From assembly GCA_035529895.1 (NCBI GenBank), contig DATKVV010000010.1:1-64000 (forward strand): a stretch of 64,000 bases of DNA, in the 5' to 3' direction. Within the stretch, counting starts at the first letter, position 1; the number at the start of each line of letters is the position of its first letter. A program made the position numbers and the translations under genes. This DNA comes from JAUWKC01 sp035529895 (lineage in GTDB: Bacteria > Planctomycetota > Phycisphaerae > Sedimentisphaerales > Anaerobacaceae). The notes under the pieces were generated by a model that saw only the letters and a list, made by a program, of their open reading frames with translations, was not told where the DNA came from and did not search any database. This document shows, piece by piece, positions 54,745-63,512 of the stretch.

Positions 54745-56235
54745 TTACCATCCCAGAGCGAATTCTGCAAGGTCGAGAAAGTTTATAATCCCGTCCCCGC
54801 CCTCGGGAGCAATATCTACCCTCGGCTCATTCTGGAGCCAGTGTTGCACAAGCATTTCCAGGTCGTCAAAGTCGACCGAGCCGTTGTAGTTGAAGTCCCC
54901 CGCGACGTGAAAGTAGTTCAAAGCCGCGTATGCGTCCACCAGCCCCCAGCCGTACTGCTGGTCCCATCCCGCCGGACCCAGGTCCCTTGCCGTATTCTGC
55001 AAAGCTTCTCTGATGGCATCCGGGCCGCTCACGCCCGTGCAGATAAGCAAAGCCGCTGTCCCGCTGACGTGAGGAGCCGCCATAGACGTGCCCTGATAGA
55101 AAAAGTAGCCCCAGTCCTTGGGATTGACCCCGAAGGTCTGCTGCAAAATCCCGTCCGCGTAGCCGTCCCCGTCCAGGTCTTCGTTCAAATCCCCGCCGGG
55201 GGCCACAAGGTCCAGATAGGCCCCGGTGTTGGAATAGTAGGCCCTCGTCCCGCCCAGCGTCGTGGCGCCGACCGCGATACAATACTCATCGTAAGCCGCC
55301 GGATACGCCGGCGGATTGCCCAGCAGGTACTCGTTGCCCGCCGCACACACAACGGTCACGCCGTGGTTATAGGCATACGCCACCGCGTTCCTCAGCGTCG
55401 TCGAATCGCCCGCGCCGCCCAGGCTCATGTTGATTATGGCCGCATTGTGGTCGGTCGCAAAATATATTCCGTCGGCAATATCCGTATAGCTGCCCACCCC
55501 GCGCTTGCTCAGCACCTTAACCGGCATAATGGAACAGTTGAAAGCTATCCCTGCCGTTCCCATGGAGTTGTTTGTGCTTTGTGCTATTGTGCCCGTTACA
55601 TGAGTGCCGTGCCCGTCGTCGTCGTTGGCGTGAGTGTCGTTGCCGACAAAATCATAGCCCGCCACAAAAAGCGTATTCGCCAGGTCCGGCGCCTGCTTAT
55701 AAGCTGTAAAATTTTCATAAGCTACGCCCGTATCCAGCACCGCCACGATAACATTCGGGTCGCCCGCTGTGATGTCCCACGCCCGCTCGACGTTTATCCC
55801 CGCGAAGGCGTCATTGAAATGCCACTGATAGGAGTAATAAGTATCGTTCGGCACGAAGAAGGCATAGGCGTAATAGTTTAATTCAGCGTACTCCACATCA
55901 GGCTCACGGCTGTAAAGCTCAACCATCTCACCGGCGGTTTTGCCCGCCGCAACCCTCACCCTCTTGAAGCCGGCAAACGGGCTGGTATGCAGTACATGGC
56001 CCCCATGCCTTTCATTTATCTGCTTTATGCGCTCCTGGGAAACGCCCTTGTTGAACTTTACTATAATTTCCTCCGGCGCCCACTTCGGTCTTTCAGAAAC
56101 GCCGGCGCCGGCTGGAACAGTCCCGCTTCCGCCAAAGCCGGTTTCTGCATACCACGCAAGGACCAAAAGCCCCAATAGTGTTGAAAGATTACTTCTCACC
56201 ACCCGTTTCTCAGCCATACCCCTGTTTTTAAGCAT
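54745..56235 (-). CDS. Secreted subtilisin-like serine protease with dockerin-like tail
   Basis: 496 residues. It has a hydrophobic export segment (about 17-34) and a propeptide of the fervidolysin type (PEEIIVKFNKGVSQERIKQI). The S8 domain has the catalytic triad Asp168 (VAVLDTG), His212 (DDDGHGTHVTGT) and Ser384 (GTSMAAPHVSGTAALL), with the oxyanion Asn301 (AAGNE). The C-terminus has two dockerin-like loops: GDFNYNGSVDFDDLEMLVQH and EGGDGIINFLDLAEFALGW. The start ATG has AAGG 5 nt upstream. A promoter lies at 56248-56275. It heads a minus-strand group with the DUF3604 protein. Confidence 0.95.
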   Translation of the reverse strand: MLKNRGMAEKRVVRSNLSTLLGLLVLAWYAETGFGGSGTVPAGAGVSERPKWAPEEIIVKFNKGVSQERIKQINERHGGHVLHTSPFAGFKRVRVAAGKTAGEMVELYSREPDVEYAELNYYAYAFFVPNDTYYSYQWHFNDAFAGINVERAWDITAGDPNVIVAVLDTGVAYENFTAYKQAPDLANTLFVAGYDFVGNDTHANDDDGHGTHVTGTIAQSTNNSMGTAGIAFNCSIMPVKVLSKRGVGSYTDIADGIYFATDHNAAIINMSLGGAGDSTTLRNAVAYAYNHGVTVVCAAGNEYLLGNPPAYPAAYDEYCIAVGATTLGGTRAYYSNTGAYLDLVAPGGDLNEDLDGDGYADGILQQTFGVNPKDWGYFFYQGTSMAAPHVSGTAALLICTGVSGPDAIREALQNTARDLGPAGWDQQYGWGLVDAYAALNYFHVAGDFNYNGSVDFDDLEMLVQHWLQNEPRVDIAPEGGDGIINFLDLAEFALGW

Positions 56236-56247
56236 ATCAGCCTTATT

Positions 56248-56275
56248 ATTTTACCATATTGTGCCGCGAAAGCAA
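56248..56275 (-). promoter_or_regulatory. Sigma-70 promoter for subtilase gene
   Basis: Minus strand TTGCTT (56275-56270), 16-bp spacer, TAAAAT (56253-56248). The match is moderate (three of six at the -35 and five of six at the -10). It lies about 13 bp from the start codon, so the leader is very short. Confidence 0.4.
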
Positions 56276-56328
56276 AGCATAAACTTCAAAACCCCTTCTT
56301 GCAAGCCCCAAAAACAGCGGTTTGTCCC

Positions 56329-56357
56329 TTGTAAGTGCGGCTGAAACCATGTAATAT
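56329..56357 (+). promoter_or_regulatory. Candidate promoter and inverted repeat before NCS2 gene
   Basis: TTGTAA (56329-56334), 17-bp spacer, TAATAT (56352-56357), each four of six. GTCCCTTGT (56324-56332), which overlaps the -35, is complementary with a one-base bulge to ACAAGGGGAC (56391-56400), which contains the GGGG ribosome-binding site. The pair could be an operator pair, or an RNA stem hiding the ribosome-binding site if transcription starts further upstream. Confidence 0.35.
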
Positions 56358-56406
56358 AGCGGCGGTTTTAGAAGGAGCTTTGCCTGTATGACAAGGGGAC
56401 GAAAAA

Positions 56407-57693
56407 ATGATCGCCGGGTATTTTCGCCTTAAAGAAAGACAAACCAGTTTCAGAATTGAGCTTGTAGCCGGCCTGACAACATTTCTTACCATGGCTTACA
56501 TCATCTTCGCCAATCCGGCTGTTCTCGCCAAAGCCGGAATGGACAAAGAGGCCCTTATCGCTGTTACCTGCATAGTCAGCGCACTCGCAACTCTTGTCGT
56601 CGGCCTGTTCGCCAACGCCCCAATAGCTATGGCGCCGGGTATGGGGCTTAATTCCTTTTTTGCCTACCTGGTTATTTCCGGAAAAATGAATTGGCAGACC
56701 GCCCTCGGGGCGGTGTTCCTTTCCGGATTGCTGTTTCTGATATTGACCCTCTTGGGTTTGAGAAAAAGAATCGTGGAGGCCATACCGACATCTCTTATCT
56801 CCGCCATCGCCGTCGGCATCGGGTTGTTCATTAGCTTCGTGGGACTAAAGAGCCTCGGCGTTATCATCAGGAACGACATTACCTTTGTCTCGGCCGGCCC
56901 CTTGACGCCCACCGTCCTTATTGGCCTTTTCGGCCTCTTGGTAATGATCTTTCTCGAAATGAAAAAGATAAAAGGCTCACTCGTCATAGGCATCCTGGCC
57001 GCCACCGCCCTGGCCGCGCTCTCGGGCAAGATAGGAATGCCCGACCGCTTAATATCACTGCATCTGAATATGCGGGCAGTCTCCTTTCGCCTCGATATCC
57101 TCGGCGCTCTCAAGTGGGGCTTCTTCGGCAGCATCTTCACCCTGATGTTCATCGATATGTTCGACAGTATCGGCACCCTCGTGGCCTGCTGTCACCAGGC
57201 CCGCATGGTCGATAAAGAGGGCAGAATACAAGGCCTTGACAGGCTGCTCGGAATCGACGCCGGCGCAACCATGATAGGCGCCTTATTGGGGACATCGACC
57301 ACCACTTCGTATATCGAATCCGCCGCCGGCATCGAGCAGGGCGGCCGGTCGGGCCTCACTTCCATCGTCACCAGCGCCCTGTTCCTGCTCGCATTATTAT
57401 TTGTCCCCGTTGTCGGAATAGTCCCCGAGTACGCCACCGCGCCTGCCCTTATCATGGTCGGGCTGTTTATGATTAAGGAAGTCAGGAGCATAGACTTCGC
57501 AAACCTGGAAGAAGCCTTTCCGGCCTTTATCATAGTCGTGATGATTGCCCTGAGCTACAGTATCAGTACGGGTCTGGCCTTCGGCTTCATCTCATTTACT
57601 CTTATAAAAATCGTATTGTTCAAGGCAAAAGACGTTAAGCCCGTAATGTGGGCCATTACAATTTTGTCCATACTGTTCTTGATGGTCGGCTGA
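56407..57693 (+). CDS. NCS2-family (AzgA-like) purine permease
   Basis: 428 residues with about twelve membrane helices. AzgA-type members import adenine, guanine or hypoxanthine. Family marks are RIELVAGLTTFLTMAYIIFA near the N-terminus, ANAPIAMAPGMGLNSFFAYL, FIDMFDSIGTLVACCHQARM and the TTSYIESAAGIEQGGRSGLT segment, all typical of the AzgA subgroup. It has no purine riboswitch-like sequence upstream. The downstream purine-type phosphorylase (60114) is on the same strand but separated by two other genes. Confidence 0.93.
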   Translation: MIAGYFRLKERQTSFRIELVAGLTTFLTMAYIIFANPAVLAKAGMDKEALIAVTCIVSALATLVVGLFANAPIAMAPGMGLNSFFAYLVISGKMNWQTALGAVFLSGLLFLILTLLGLRKRIVEAIPTSLISAIAVGIGLFISFVGLKSLGVIIRNDITFVSAGPLTPTVLIGLFGLLVMIFLEMKKIKGSLVIGILAATALAALSGKIGMPDRLISLHLNMRAVSFRLDILGALKWGFFGSIFTLMFIDMFDSIGTLVACCHQARMVDKEGRIQGLDRLLGIDAGATMIGALLGTSTTTSYIESAAGIEQGGRSGLTSIVTSALFLLALLFVPVVGIVPEYATAPALIMVGLFMIKEVRSIDFANLEEAFPAFIIVVMIALSYSISTGLAFGFISFTLIKIVLFKAKDVKPVMWAITILSILFLMVG

Positions 57694-57778
57694 TTGCTCT
57701 AAAACGATAGAAGCCATAAATCGCTTGCTTATATGGAGACCGAACGCTCTGGCTGCAATGCCGCATAAGGAGGTTGTT

Positions 57779-58741
57779 TTGAGAAGGTCCAAAGGCGTGA
57801 CAATTGGTTTTCTGTTGGTCGCAGGCTCACTTGCCGCGTCAAGTGCAAATCAGGCCTGCGCCCAAAACCCAATGCGCGTAACCGTCGGCCAAAACATGCT
57901 GTCGATTCATGCAGAGCAGCAGCCTCTCCTGCACTACCGCTTGGACAACGCGGCTTCAAAACCGTACGCCCGGCAGTTGTTCTCGCCCGCCGGCCTCAAT
58001 GTCCTGCGCGATGCCCCTGCCGACCACCTGCATCACCACGGCCTGATGTTCGCCGTCAAAGTCGACGGCGTAAACTTCTGGGAAGAACGCCGGGGCTGCG
58101 GCCGCCAGGTGCACAGGTCCCTCGGTAACATAAGCATATACCAACGCCATAACCTGCCCGCCGCGGCCTTCACCGAACAAATCGACTGGACAGATTCCGA
58201 CCCTCAAAAGATATTGCTCAAGGAAGTACGCACGATTGAAGTCGCTCGGTCAAACGATTTGAGCGTCACACTCTTGATTTGGCAATCCATATTTGAAGCG
58301 CCGCCGGGCAAAGAATCTGTCACACTCACCGGAAGCCATTACCACGGTTTGGGAATGCGCTTTTTGGAGTCGATGGACCGGACCGGTAAGTTCCAAAACC
58401 CCGATGGCAAGGCGGGCGAGGTCTTCCGGGGCGATGAAAGGCTGCTCCGTTCGACCTGGTGCGCCTACACCGCCGACGCCAACGGCCGGCCCGTAACGGT
58501 CGCAATGTTCGACCACCCCGACAACCCCCGTCACCCTGCCACCTGGTTTACAATGGCCAAACCGTTCGCCTATCTCTCGGCCACCTTGAGCCTGCACACC
58601 GAGCCGCTGAACGTAACCTCCGGCAAGCCCCTCGTCTTGAGGTACGCTGTGGCCCTGTGGGACGCACAGGTCGCCCCGCAGCAGATAGACCGGCTTTATC
58701 GACAATGGACAGCCTGGCCGGCGCTCCCAACGGGAAAATAA
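57779..58741 (+). CDS. Secreted DUF6807 (PmoA-like) protein
   Basis: 320 residues from a TTG at 57779, chosen because AAGGAGG lies 5 nt upstream and a signal peptide follows at once (GVTIGFLLVAGSLAASSANQ). The central region HLHHHGLMFAVKVDGVNFWE with GSHYHGLGMRFLESM is characteristic of DUF6807, a family usually beside Gfo/Idh/MocA oxidoreductases in Planctomycetes. The predicted fold is beta-rich and its function is unknown. It is followed by an oxidoreductase 40 bp downstream. Confidence 0.82.
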   Translation: MRRSKGVTIGFLLVAGSLAASSANQACAQNPMRVTVGQNMLSIHAEQQPLLHYRLDNAASKPYARQLFSPAGLNVLRDAPADHLHHHGLMFAVKVDGVNFWEERRGCGRQVHRSLGNISIYQRHNLPAAAFTEQIDWTDSDPQKILLKEVRTIEVARSNDLSVTLLIWQSIFEAPPGKESVTLTGSHYHGLGMRFLESMDRTGKFQNPDGKAGEVFRGDERLLRSTWCAYTADANGRPVTVAMFDHPDNPRHPATWFTMAKPFAYLSATLSLHTEPLNVTSGKPLVLRYAVALWDAQVAPQQIDRLYRQWTAWPALPTGK

Positions 58742-58781
58742 ATAACAATGAAAAACCAATAGGATACACAGGAGAAAAATC

Positions 58782-60083
58782 ATGCTCGACAAGAAAAAAG
58801 TAGATAAAGACGCCGTGCTGAGCCGCCGGCAATTCATTCACCACGCCGGTGCAGCCGCGGCTGCCGTCACCGTCGCCGCCAAGTCCCCGCGGTTCGCCGT
58901 CGGCCAGGTCTCCGGCGCCAACGACCGGCTCGGCGTCGGCTTCATAGGCTGCGGCGGCCGAAGCAACGCCCACCTCAAATCCGTTCACTGGCTCAAAACC
59001 CAGGCCAAAGAACCGGTGGAAATCGTTGCCGCCTGCGACGCCTATCGCCCCAGACTGCAAAAGGTCGTTGAAAACTACGGGGCCGCAGGATATATGGACC
59101 ATCGCGAGCTTCTTGCCGACCCGAACGTCGACATCGTCTGCATCTCCACGTGCGACCATCACCACGGCTACCAGGCTATCGACGCCGTCCGGGCCGGCAA
59201 GGACGTCTATTGCGAAAAGCCCGTGACCCATTGGCGCCAGTTCGAGCTGACAAAAAAGCTCGCGGCCGAGGTGAAAAGGACCGCCCGCGTCTTCCAGCTC
59301 GGCACCCAGGGCATGTCCGACTCAGCCTGGCGCCAGATGAAAAAGCTCGTCCAGCAAGGCCTCATTGGTCAGCCCATCCACGCCGAGTGCGGCTTCTTCC
59401 GCGTCGGCGACTGGGGCGAGCGGGGCATGCCGATAGACGACCAGAACGCCAGGCCCGGCCCCGACCTCAACTGGGAGGCTTTCCTCGGCGACGCCCCCAA
59501 GCGCCCGTTCGATGTCAGCCGCTTCTTCCGATGGCGCATGTACGAGGACTATGCAGGCGGACCCTCCACCGACCTGTTCCCGCATTCCCTCACGCCGGTC
59601 GTAAGCATATTGGGTGTCACCATGCCCGCCACGGTCGTCGCCACCGGCGGCAAGTTCCGCTACCAGGACCGGGAGGTCCCCGACACGTTCAACATGCTCA
59701 TTGATTACCCCGAAAAAATCACCGTCGCCGTCCTCGGAACCCAGGGCAACGACAACCAGGCAACCACCCTGCGCGGCTCCGGAAAACGCATCCCCCTCAT
59801 ACGCGGCTGGGAAGGCAGCCTCACCATCGAGGACAAGCAGATTGTCTTTATCCCCGTCAAAGACTCACCAAAGAAACAGCAGCGCTCTGACATCGAGAAC
59901 CGCGAAGACCTCGTCGAACACTGGCGAAACTTCCTCGCCTGCTGCCGCTCCCGCCGGCAGGATACCTTCAGCCCTATGGACCTGGCCTGCCATGTCCAGA
60001 CCGCGCTGCAAATGGGTATGATGGGTTTCCGCGAGGGCAAAGTCGCAAGGTTCGACCCCGCCCGGGAAAAAATCATTCTGTAA
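58782..60083 (+). CDS. Gfo/Idh/MocA oxidoreductase, Tat-exported
   Basis: 433 residues. The N-terminus LSRRQFIHHAGAAAAAVTVA is a twin-arginine signal. The Rossmann motif is GVGFIGCGGRSNAHLKS and the conserved EKP motif is YCEKPVTHW. It probably oxidises or reduces a sugar or sugar-alcohol with NAD(P) in the periplasm, with the cofactor loaded before export. C-terminal GFO/IDH beta domain residues include EDYAGGPSTDLFPHSLTPVV. It is a frequent Planctomycete neighbour of DUF6807 and follows it by 40 bp. Substrate unknown. Confidence 0.92.
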   Translation: MLDKKKVDKDAVLSRRQFIHHAGAAAAAVTVAAKSPRFAVGQVSGANDRLGVGFIGCGGRSNAHLKSVHWLKTQAKEPVEIVAACDAYRPRLQKVVENYGAAGYMDHRELLADPNVDIVCISTCDHHHGYQAIDAVRAGKDVYCEKPVTHWRQFELTKKLAAEVKRTARVFQLGTQGMSDSAWRQMKKLVQQGLIGQPIHAECGFFRVGDWGERGMPIDDQNARPGPDLNWEAFLGDAPKRPFDVSRFFRWRMYEDYAGGPSTDLFPHSLTPVVSILGVTMPATVVATGGKFRYQDREVPDTFNMLIDYPEKITVAVLGTQGNDNQATTLRGSGKRIPLIRGWEGSLTIEDKQIVFIPVKDSPKKQQRSDIENREDLVEHWRNFLACCRSRRQDTFSPMDLACHVQTALQMGMMGFREGKVARFDPAREKIIL

Positions 60084-60113
60084 AAGTGTATTCTTTAACA
60101 TGGAGGTTGCGAA

Positions 60114-60989
60114 ATGGCAGAGGAACTGGTCGGCGTAATAGGCGGAACAGGTTTGGGCGACGCCCTGGCCGAGCACCTTAGTGATACAGTCTCGCACGAT
60201 GTCGAAACGCCCTTCGGCAAACCGAGCACAGATATCATAGTCGGCAGGTTGGGCGCCAAAAGGGTCGCGTTTCTGAATCGGCACGGCAAAGGCCACAAAC
60301 TCTCGCCCAGTGAGGTCCCCTTCGCCGCCAATATATTCGCCCTGAAAAAACTCGGCGTTCACGCCCTAATAACCACCGGCGCCGTCGGCTCGCTGCGCGA
60401 GGAAATTGCTCCCGGCGATTTGGTCCTCGTCGACCAGCTCATCGACAAGACCTTCAGGAGACAGAACAGCTTTTTCGGGGGTTTTGCCGCCGTGCATTGT
60501 GAGATGGCCGACCCCCTCTGTGAACGCCTCCGAAAAATACTGCTCGATACCGCCCGAACCATCGACGTAAAGACGCATCCGAAGGGCGCCTACGTCTGTA
60601 TAGAAGGGCCTCAGTTCTCCACACGCGCCGAGTCCCTTTTGCACCGCGCCTGGGGAGCCGACCTGATTGGCATGACCGCTATGCCCGAGGCCAAACTGGC
60701 CCGAGAAGCGCAGATCTGCTCCGCCCTGATTACGCTGCCGAGCGATTATGACTGCTGGCGCCCCCACCAGAGGGGCCAGGATAAGCAAACTCTGCTGAAG
60801 GAAATTATCGGCAATCTCAGGATGGCGACGGAAAATTGCCTCAAACTTGTCAGCGCCGTCCTGCAAACCGACCGTCAGCTTGTTTGCGAGGACTGCCACT
60901 GCAGAAAAAGCCTTGACCTGGCTGTATGGACCGACCAGACCCAAATCGACCAGGCGGATAAGGAAAAACTTAAACCGCTTTTTGAATAA
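60114..60989 (+). CDS. mtnP: 5'-methylthioadenosine/purine nucleoside phosphorylase
   Basis: 291 residues. It cleaves 5'-methylthioadenosine (or another purine nucleoside) with phosphate. The N-terminal motif VIGGTGLGDAL, the HGKGHKLSPSEVPFAANIFA active-site loop and IEGPQFSTRAES are typical of MTA phosphorylases of the PNP/MTAP class. AMPEAKLAREAQICSALI gives the expected Met/Glu pair. GGAGG lies upstream of the ATG. It begins 30 bp after the oxidoreductase and may share its transcript. MTAP versus other purine phosphorylases cannot be fixed by sequence alone. Confidence 0.9.
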   Translation: MAEELVGVIGGTGLGDALAEHLSDTVSHDVETPFGKPSTDIIVGRLGAKRVAFLNRHGKGHKLSPSEVPFAANIFALKKLGVHALITTGAVGSLREEIAPGDLVLVDQLIDKTFRRQNSFFGGFAAVHCEMADPLCERLRKILLDTARTIDVKTHPKGAYVCIEGPQFSTRAESLLHRAWGADLIGMTAMPEAKLAREAQICSALITLPSDYDCWRPHQRGQDKQTLLKEIIGNLRMATENCLKLVSAVLQTDRQLVCEDCHCRKSLDLAVWTDQTQIDQADKEKLKPLFE

Positions 60990-60998
60990 TCCAGGCCC

Positions 60999-61026
60999 TT
61001 GACAGCGGGCGGCCTGCTGCTATAGT
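60999..61026 (+). promoter_or_regulatory. Sigma-70 promoter for coiled-coil lipoprotein
   Basis: TTGACA (60999-61004), 16-bp spacer, TATAGT (61021-61026): perfect -35 and five of six at the -10. It starts 10 bp after the mtnP stop. The leader to the ATG at 61079 is about 45 nt. Confidence 0.7.
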
Positions 61027-61078
61027 AGAGGTCAAATCCTGTAGATTTTAGGATAAACCCAATTTGAAAGGATAGACG

Positions 61079-61495
61079 ATGAAGGGACCGACTCAAAAAA
61101 CACTTGTGCTGGCTATTGGTGTTATCGCTTATTTTATGATGCTTGCAGGTTGTCAGGAAGAGCAAAAGCAAACCCAAAACCAACTGGATACGCCCGGCGA
61201 AAAAAGGAGCAGGCTCATAGCAATGGAGAATATGCAGCTCAAAAGACAAATCGAACAGCAAAAGAGCCTCCATGCCAGGCAAATGGAAGACCAGAAAAAG
61301 CAGTTCGAACAATGTCTCCAGGACAAGAAATCTCTCGAAGACCTGGCAGGCAAAAATGTTCAAGGCTTCATGGACACCATCATAAAAGACCTCTCCGACG
61401 ACAACCAGAGACTGCAGCAAGAAGTGACGAATCTTAAAGCACAAGTAGACTCACTGAAAGCCCAGCTTCAGCAGGCCAGGGCAAAGGCGCCTTGA
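61079..61495 (+). CDS. Small coiled-coil lipoprotein
   Basis: 138 residues. The signal and lipobox are VIAYFMMLAG-C (Cys22). The remaining 115 residues form one predicted alpha-helical coiled coil (for example LKRQIEQQKSLHARQMEDQK and LQQEVTNLKAQVDSLKAQLQ), resembling Lpp-like or periplasmic stalk proteins. AAAGGATAG precedes the ATG. It has a strong promoter of its own and is convergent with pyrG. Function unknown; a role in tethering the envelope is plausible. Confidence 0.8.
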   Translation: MKGPTQKTLVLAIGVIAYFMMLAGCQEEQKQTQNQLDTPGEKRSRLIAMENMQLKRQIEQQKSLHARQMEDQKKQFEQCLQDKKSLEDLAGKNVQGFMDTIIKDLSDDNQRLQQEVTNLKAQVDSLKAQLQQARAKAP

Positions 61496-61522
61496 AAACG
61501 GCCCTGACCCTGTTATCGTCCC

Positions 61523-63298
61523 TCAGCCGGCGCTGACGCACACCCTCATCACGGTCTCCACGCAGTCGGGCAGTTCCGCATCCGGATAATGTCTTCGCAT
61601 TGCCGCCGCTACCAGCCCCACGAACATCGGCTGAGGCCTCAGCGGCCGAGAGGTCAGGCATGGATGCGCCTGCGTCCCCACAAAGAACGGATGCGAAGGA
61701 ATCTCCAGAATCTGCATAATCGGCTGATTCGGCGCTTTCCCCGAGAAAACCAGCCCGCCTTCCTCCAGCACCTGGATATATCGCGGGTCAACCTCGTAGC
61801 GATGCCTGAACCGCATTCGCACCGAATTCGCCTTGCCAAAGAGCTTCCACGCCAAGGTCCCTGCCTTCAATTCTATGTCCCTTCCCCCGAGACGCATATT
61901 CCCGCCAAGGCCCTCTATTTTTTTCTGCTCCGGAAGCGTGTCGATTACCGGCTCAGAACAGCCCGGCTCGACCTCCGTGCTGTTGGCTTCTTTGACCCCG
62001 CAGACGTTCCGGGCAAATTCCACAACCGCCATTTGAAACCCAAAGCATATCCCAAGATAGGGCAGGTTGTTCTGACGCGCACATCTTATGCACGCTATCT
62101 TCCCCTCCGCTCCGCGCGTCCCGAATCCCCCCGGCACAATGATGCCGTCAACGCCTTCCAGATGTGCGCCCGCGTCATCATCCGTGATGGCTGTTGTCTC
62201 TATCCATTTAATCTTGACCTCGGAGCCCAGCGCTATACCCGCGTGCTCCAGAGCGTTTATTATCGAGGCGTAGCTGTCACGCACCGACGTGTACTTGCCC
62301 GTAATGCCGATGGTCGTTTCGTGACTCCTCCCATCAATCTTGTCCGTAAAATCGCACCACTGCGCCCAAGCCTTGCGCTCGTGACGCAGATTTAGCCTGT
62401 CCTCAATCTTCAGCAGCCGGGCAACCTCGAAATCCAGCCCCGCCTCCCTGAGCATCGCCGGTATCTTGTAGATGCTGGTCGAATCCGGGACGCTTATCAC
62501 TCTTTCTATCGGGACATTGCTGTACACGCTTATCTTTTGCCGCACCTTCTCACTGACCGGATTGGTCGCCCTGCACGCGATAATGTCCGGCTGAACCCCG
62601 CATTCCATAAGCTGCTTAATCCCCAGTTGCGCCGCCTTCGATTTCTGCTCGCCCAGCGTCTTCGGCTCCAGTATGTACGTCAGCGCCACAAAGCAGCAGC
62701 TATGCGGTCCCTCCTCGTACGCCAGCTCCCGCATCGCCTCGATGTAATACGCGTTTTCAAGGTCCCCCACCGTGCCCCCAATCTCCACGAATACGATGTC
62801 CGCGCCCGTCTCGGCCGCAAGTTCGCGAAATTTCAGCTTCACCTCCCCCGTAACGTGAGGAATCATCTGAACGTCCCTGCCCAGATAATCGCCGTGCCGC
62901 TCCTTGTGCAGTATCGAGCTGAATATCTGCCCGCTTGTCGCGAAGTTCGCCTTGCTTAAATCCTGGTCCAGCATCCGCTCGTACGTCCCCAGGTCCATAT
63001 CCGTTTCCATGCCGTCGTCCAGAACGAATACCTCCCCGTGCCGAAACGGATTCAGCGTCCCCGAATCAATGTTCAAATACCCTTCGAGCTTAATCGGCGC
63101 GACTTTCAGCCCCTTGTCCTGCATCAGCTTGGCCAGACACGATGAGAATATCCCCTTGCCCAATCCGCTCATCACCGTGCCCATCACAAAACAATACCGG
63201 GTCTTTCCCTTCTTGTAACCCGCCGGTATGGGCGAGAAAAACTCGCTCTCCGTCGAAGCGTCACTGACCGAAGCTAATAAATCCTTGTCCTTCGCCAT
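61523..63298 (-). CDS. pyrG: CTP synthase, divergent, with altered glutaminase triad
   Basis: 591 residues from the ATG at 63298 (a TTG two codons upstream is unlikely); E. coli PyrG has 545, and about 30 extra N-terminal residues precede the synthetase domain. PyrG aminates UTP to CTP. The synthetase domain has GTVMSGLGKGI and VFVLDDGMETDMDLGTYER. The usual KFDPYLNVD motif reads KLEGYLNID. The glutaminase domain has the nucleophile Cys418 in LGICFGFQ and His545, but the triad Glu, two residues after His, is Cys547 (AHPCLTSRP rather than AHPEF). It is 2 nt after a small membrane protein whose start region it nearly copies. Glutamine use may be impaired or altered. Confidence 0.93.
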   Translation of the reverse strand: MAKDKDLLASVSDASTESEFFSPIPAGYKKGKTRYCFVMGTVMSGLGKGIFSSCLAKLMQDKGLKVAPIKLEGYLNIDSGTLNPFRHGEVFVLDDGMETDMDLGTYERMLDQDLSKANFATSGQIFSSILHKERHGDYLGRDVQMIPHVTGEVKLKFRELAAETGADIVFVEIGGTVGDLENAYYIEAMRELAYEEGPHSCCFVALTYILEPKTLGEQKSKAAQLGIKQLMECGVQPDIIACRATNPVSEKVRQKISVYSNVPIERVISVPDSTSIYKIPAMLREAGLDFEVARLLKIEDRLNLRHERKAWAQWCDFTDKIDGRSHETTIGITGKYTSVRDSYASIINALEHAGIALGSEVKIKWIETTAITDDDAGAHLEGVDGIIVPGGFGTRGAEGKIACIRCARQNNLPYLGICFGFQMAVVEFARNVCGVKEANSTEVEPGCSEPVIDTLPEQKKIEGLGGNMRLGGRDIELKAGTLAWKLFGKANSVRMRFRHRYEVDPRYIQVLEEGGLVFSGKAPNQPIMQILEIPSHPFFVGTQAHPCLTSRPLRPQPMFVGLVAAAMRRHYPDAELPDCVETVMRVCVSAG

Positions 63299-63303
63299 AA
63301 TCA
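63282..63303 (-). repeat. Start-region repeat, copy at pyrG
   Basis: TGATTATGGCGAAGGACAAG-GA on the minus strand covers the pyrG start codon. Its first three bases are the stop codon of the small membrane protein. It is the second copy of the repeat at 63464-63485. Confidence 0.6.
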
Positions 63304-63480
63304 ACTCTTCTTACTCGCAAAATAACCCAAAAATATACCCATCACCGAAATCGCTATAGCGATAGGTATAAGAACCCACGCCTGCTCCCTGGCGAATATC
63401 AACACTACCGCTGCTATCGGTATCATCACTCCGCCGCAGATGCCGGCAATAGCAATTATCGGGTCCTTGTCATTCGCCAT
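63301..63480 (-). CDS. Small two-helix membrane protein between kdsB and pyrG
   Basis: 59 residues from ATG at 63480, preceded by AAGGAGG with a 6-nt spacer. It starts MANDKDPIIAIAGICGG and has two hydrophobic stretches (about 8-27 and 32-52), ending FASKKS. The open frame upstream to 63513 lacks a ribosome-binding site. The stop TGA is 2 nt before the pyrG ATG, and the first 17 bases of the two genes are nearly identical. No family is recognised. It is probably co-transcribed with kdsB and pyrG. Confidence 0.7.
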   Translation of the reverse strand: MANDKDPIIAIAGICGGVMIPIAAVVLIFAREQAWVLIPIAIAISVMGIFLGYFASKKS

Positions 63481-63485
63481 AATCA
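63464..63485 (-). repeat. Start-region repeat, copy at the small membrane protein
   Basis: TGATTATGGCGAATGACAAG-GA on the minus strand, covering the small membrane protein start codon, matches 63282-63303 (the pyrG start) at 21 of 22 bases. Confidence 0.6.
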
Positions 63486-63512
63486 GCCTCCTTGAACACA
63501 AACAACAAAACA

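Noticed and set aside
53620..55881. Long plus-strand frames (53620-54672 and 54841-55881)
   Set aside because: They lie opposite the DUF3604 and subtilase genes, both with complete active-site motifs, and contain no recognisable domain.
56236..56406. Purine riboswitch before the NCS2 permease
   Set aside because: None of the conserved purine-aptamer core bases are present; only a simple inverted repeat is seen.
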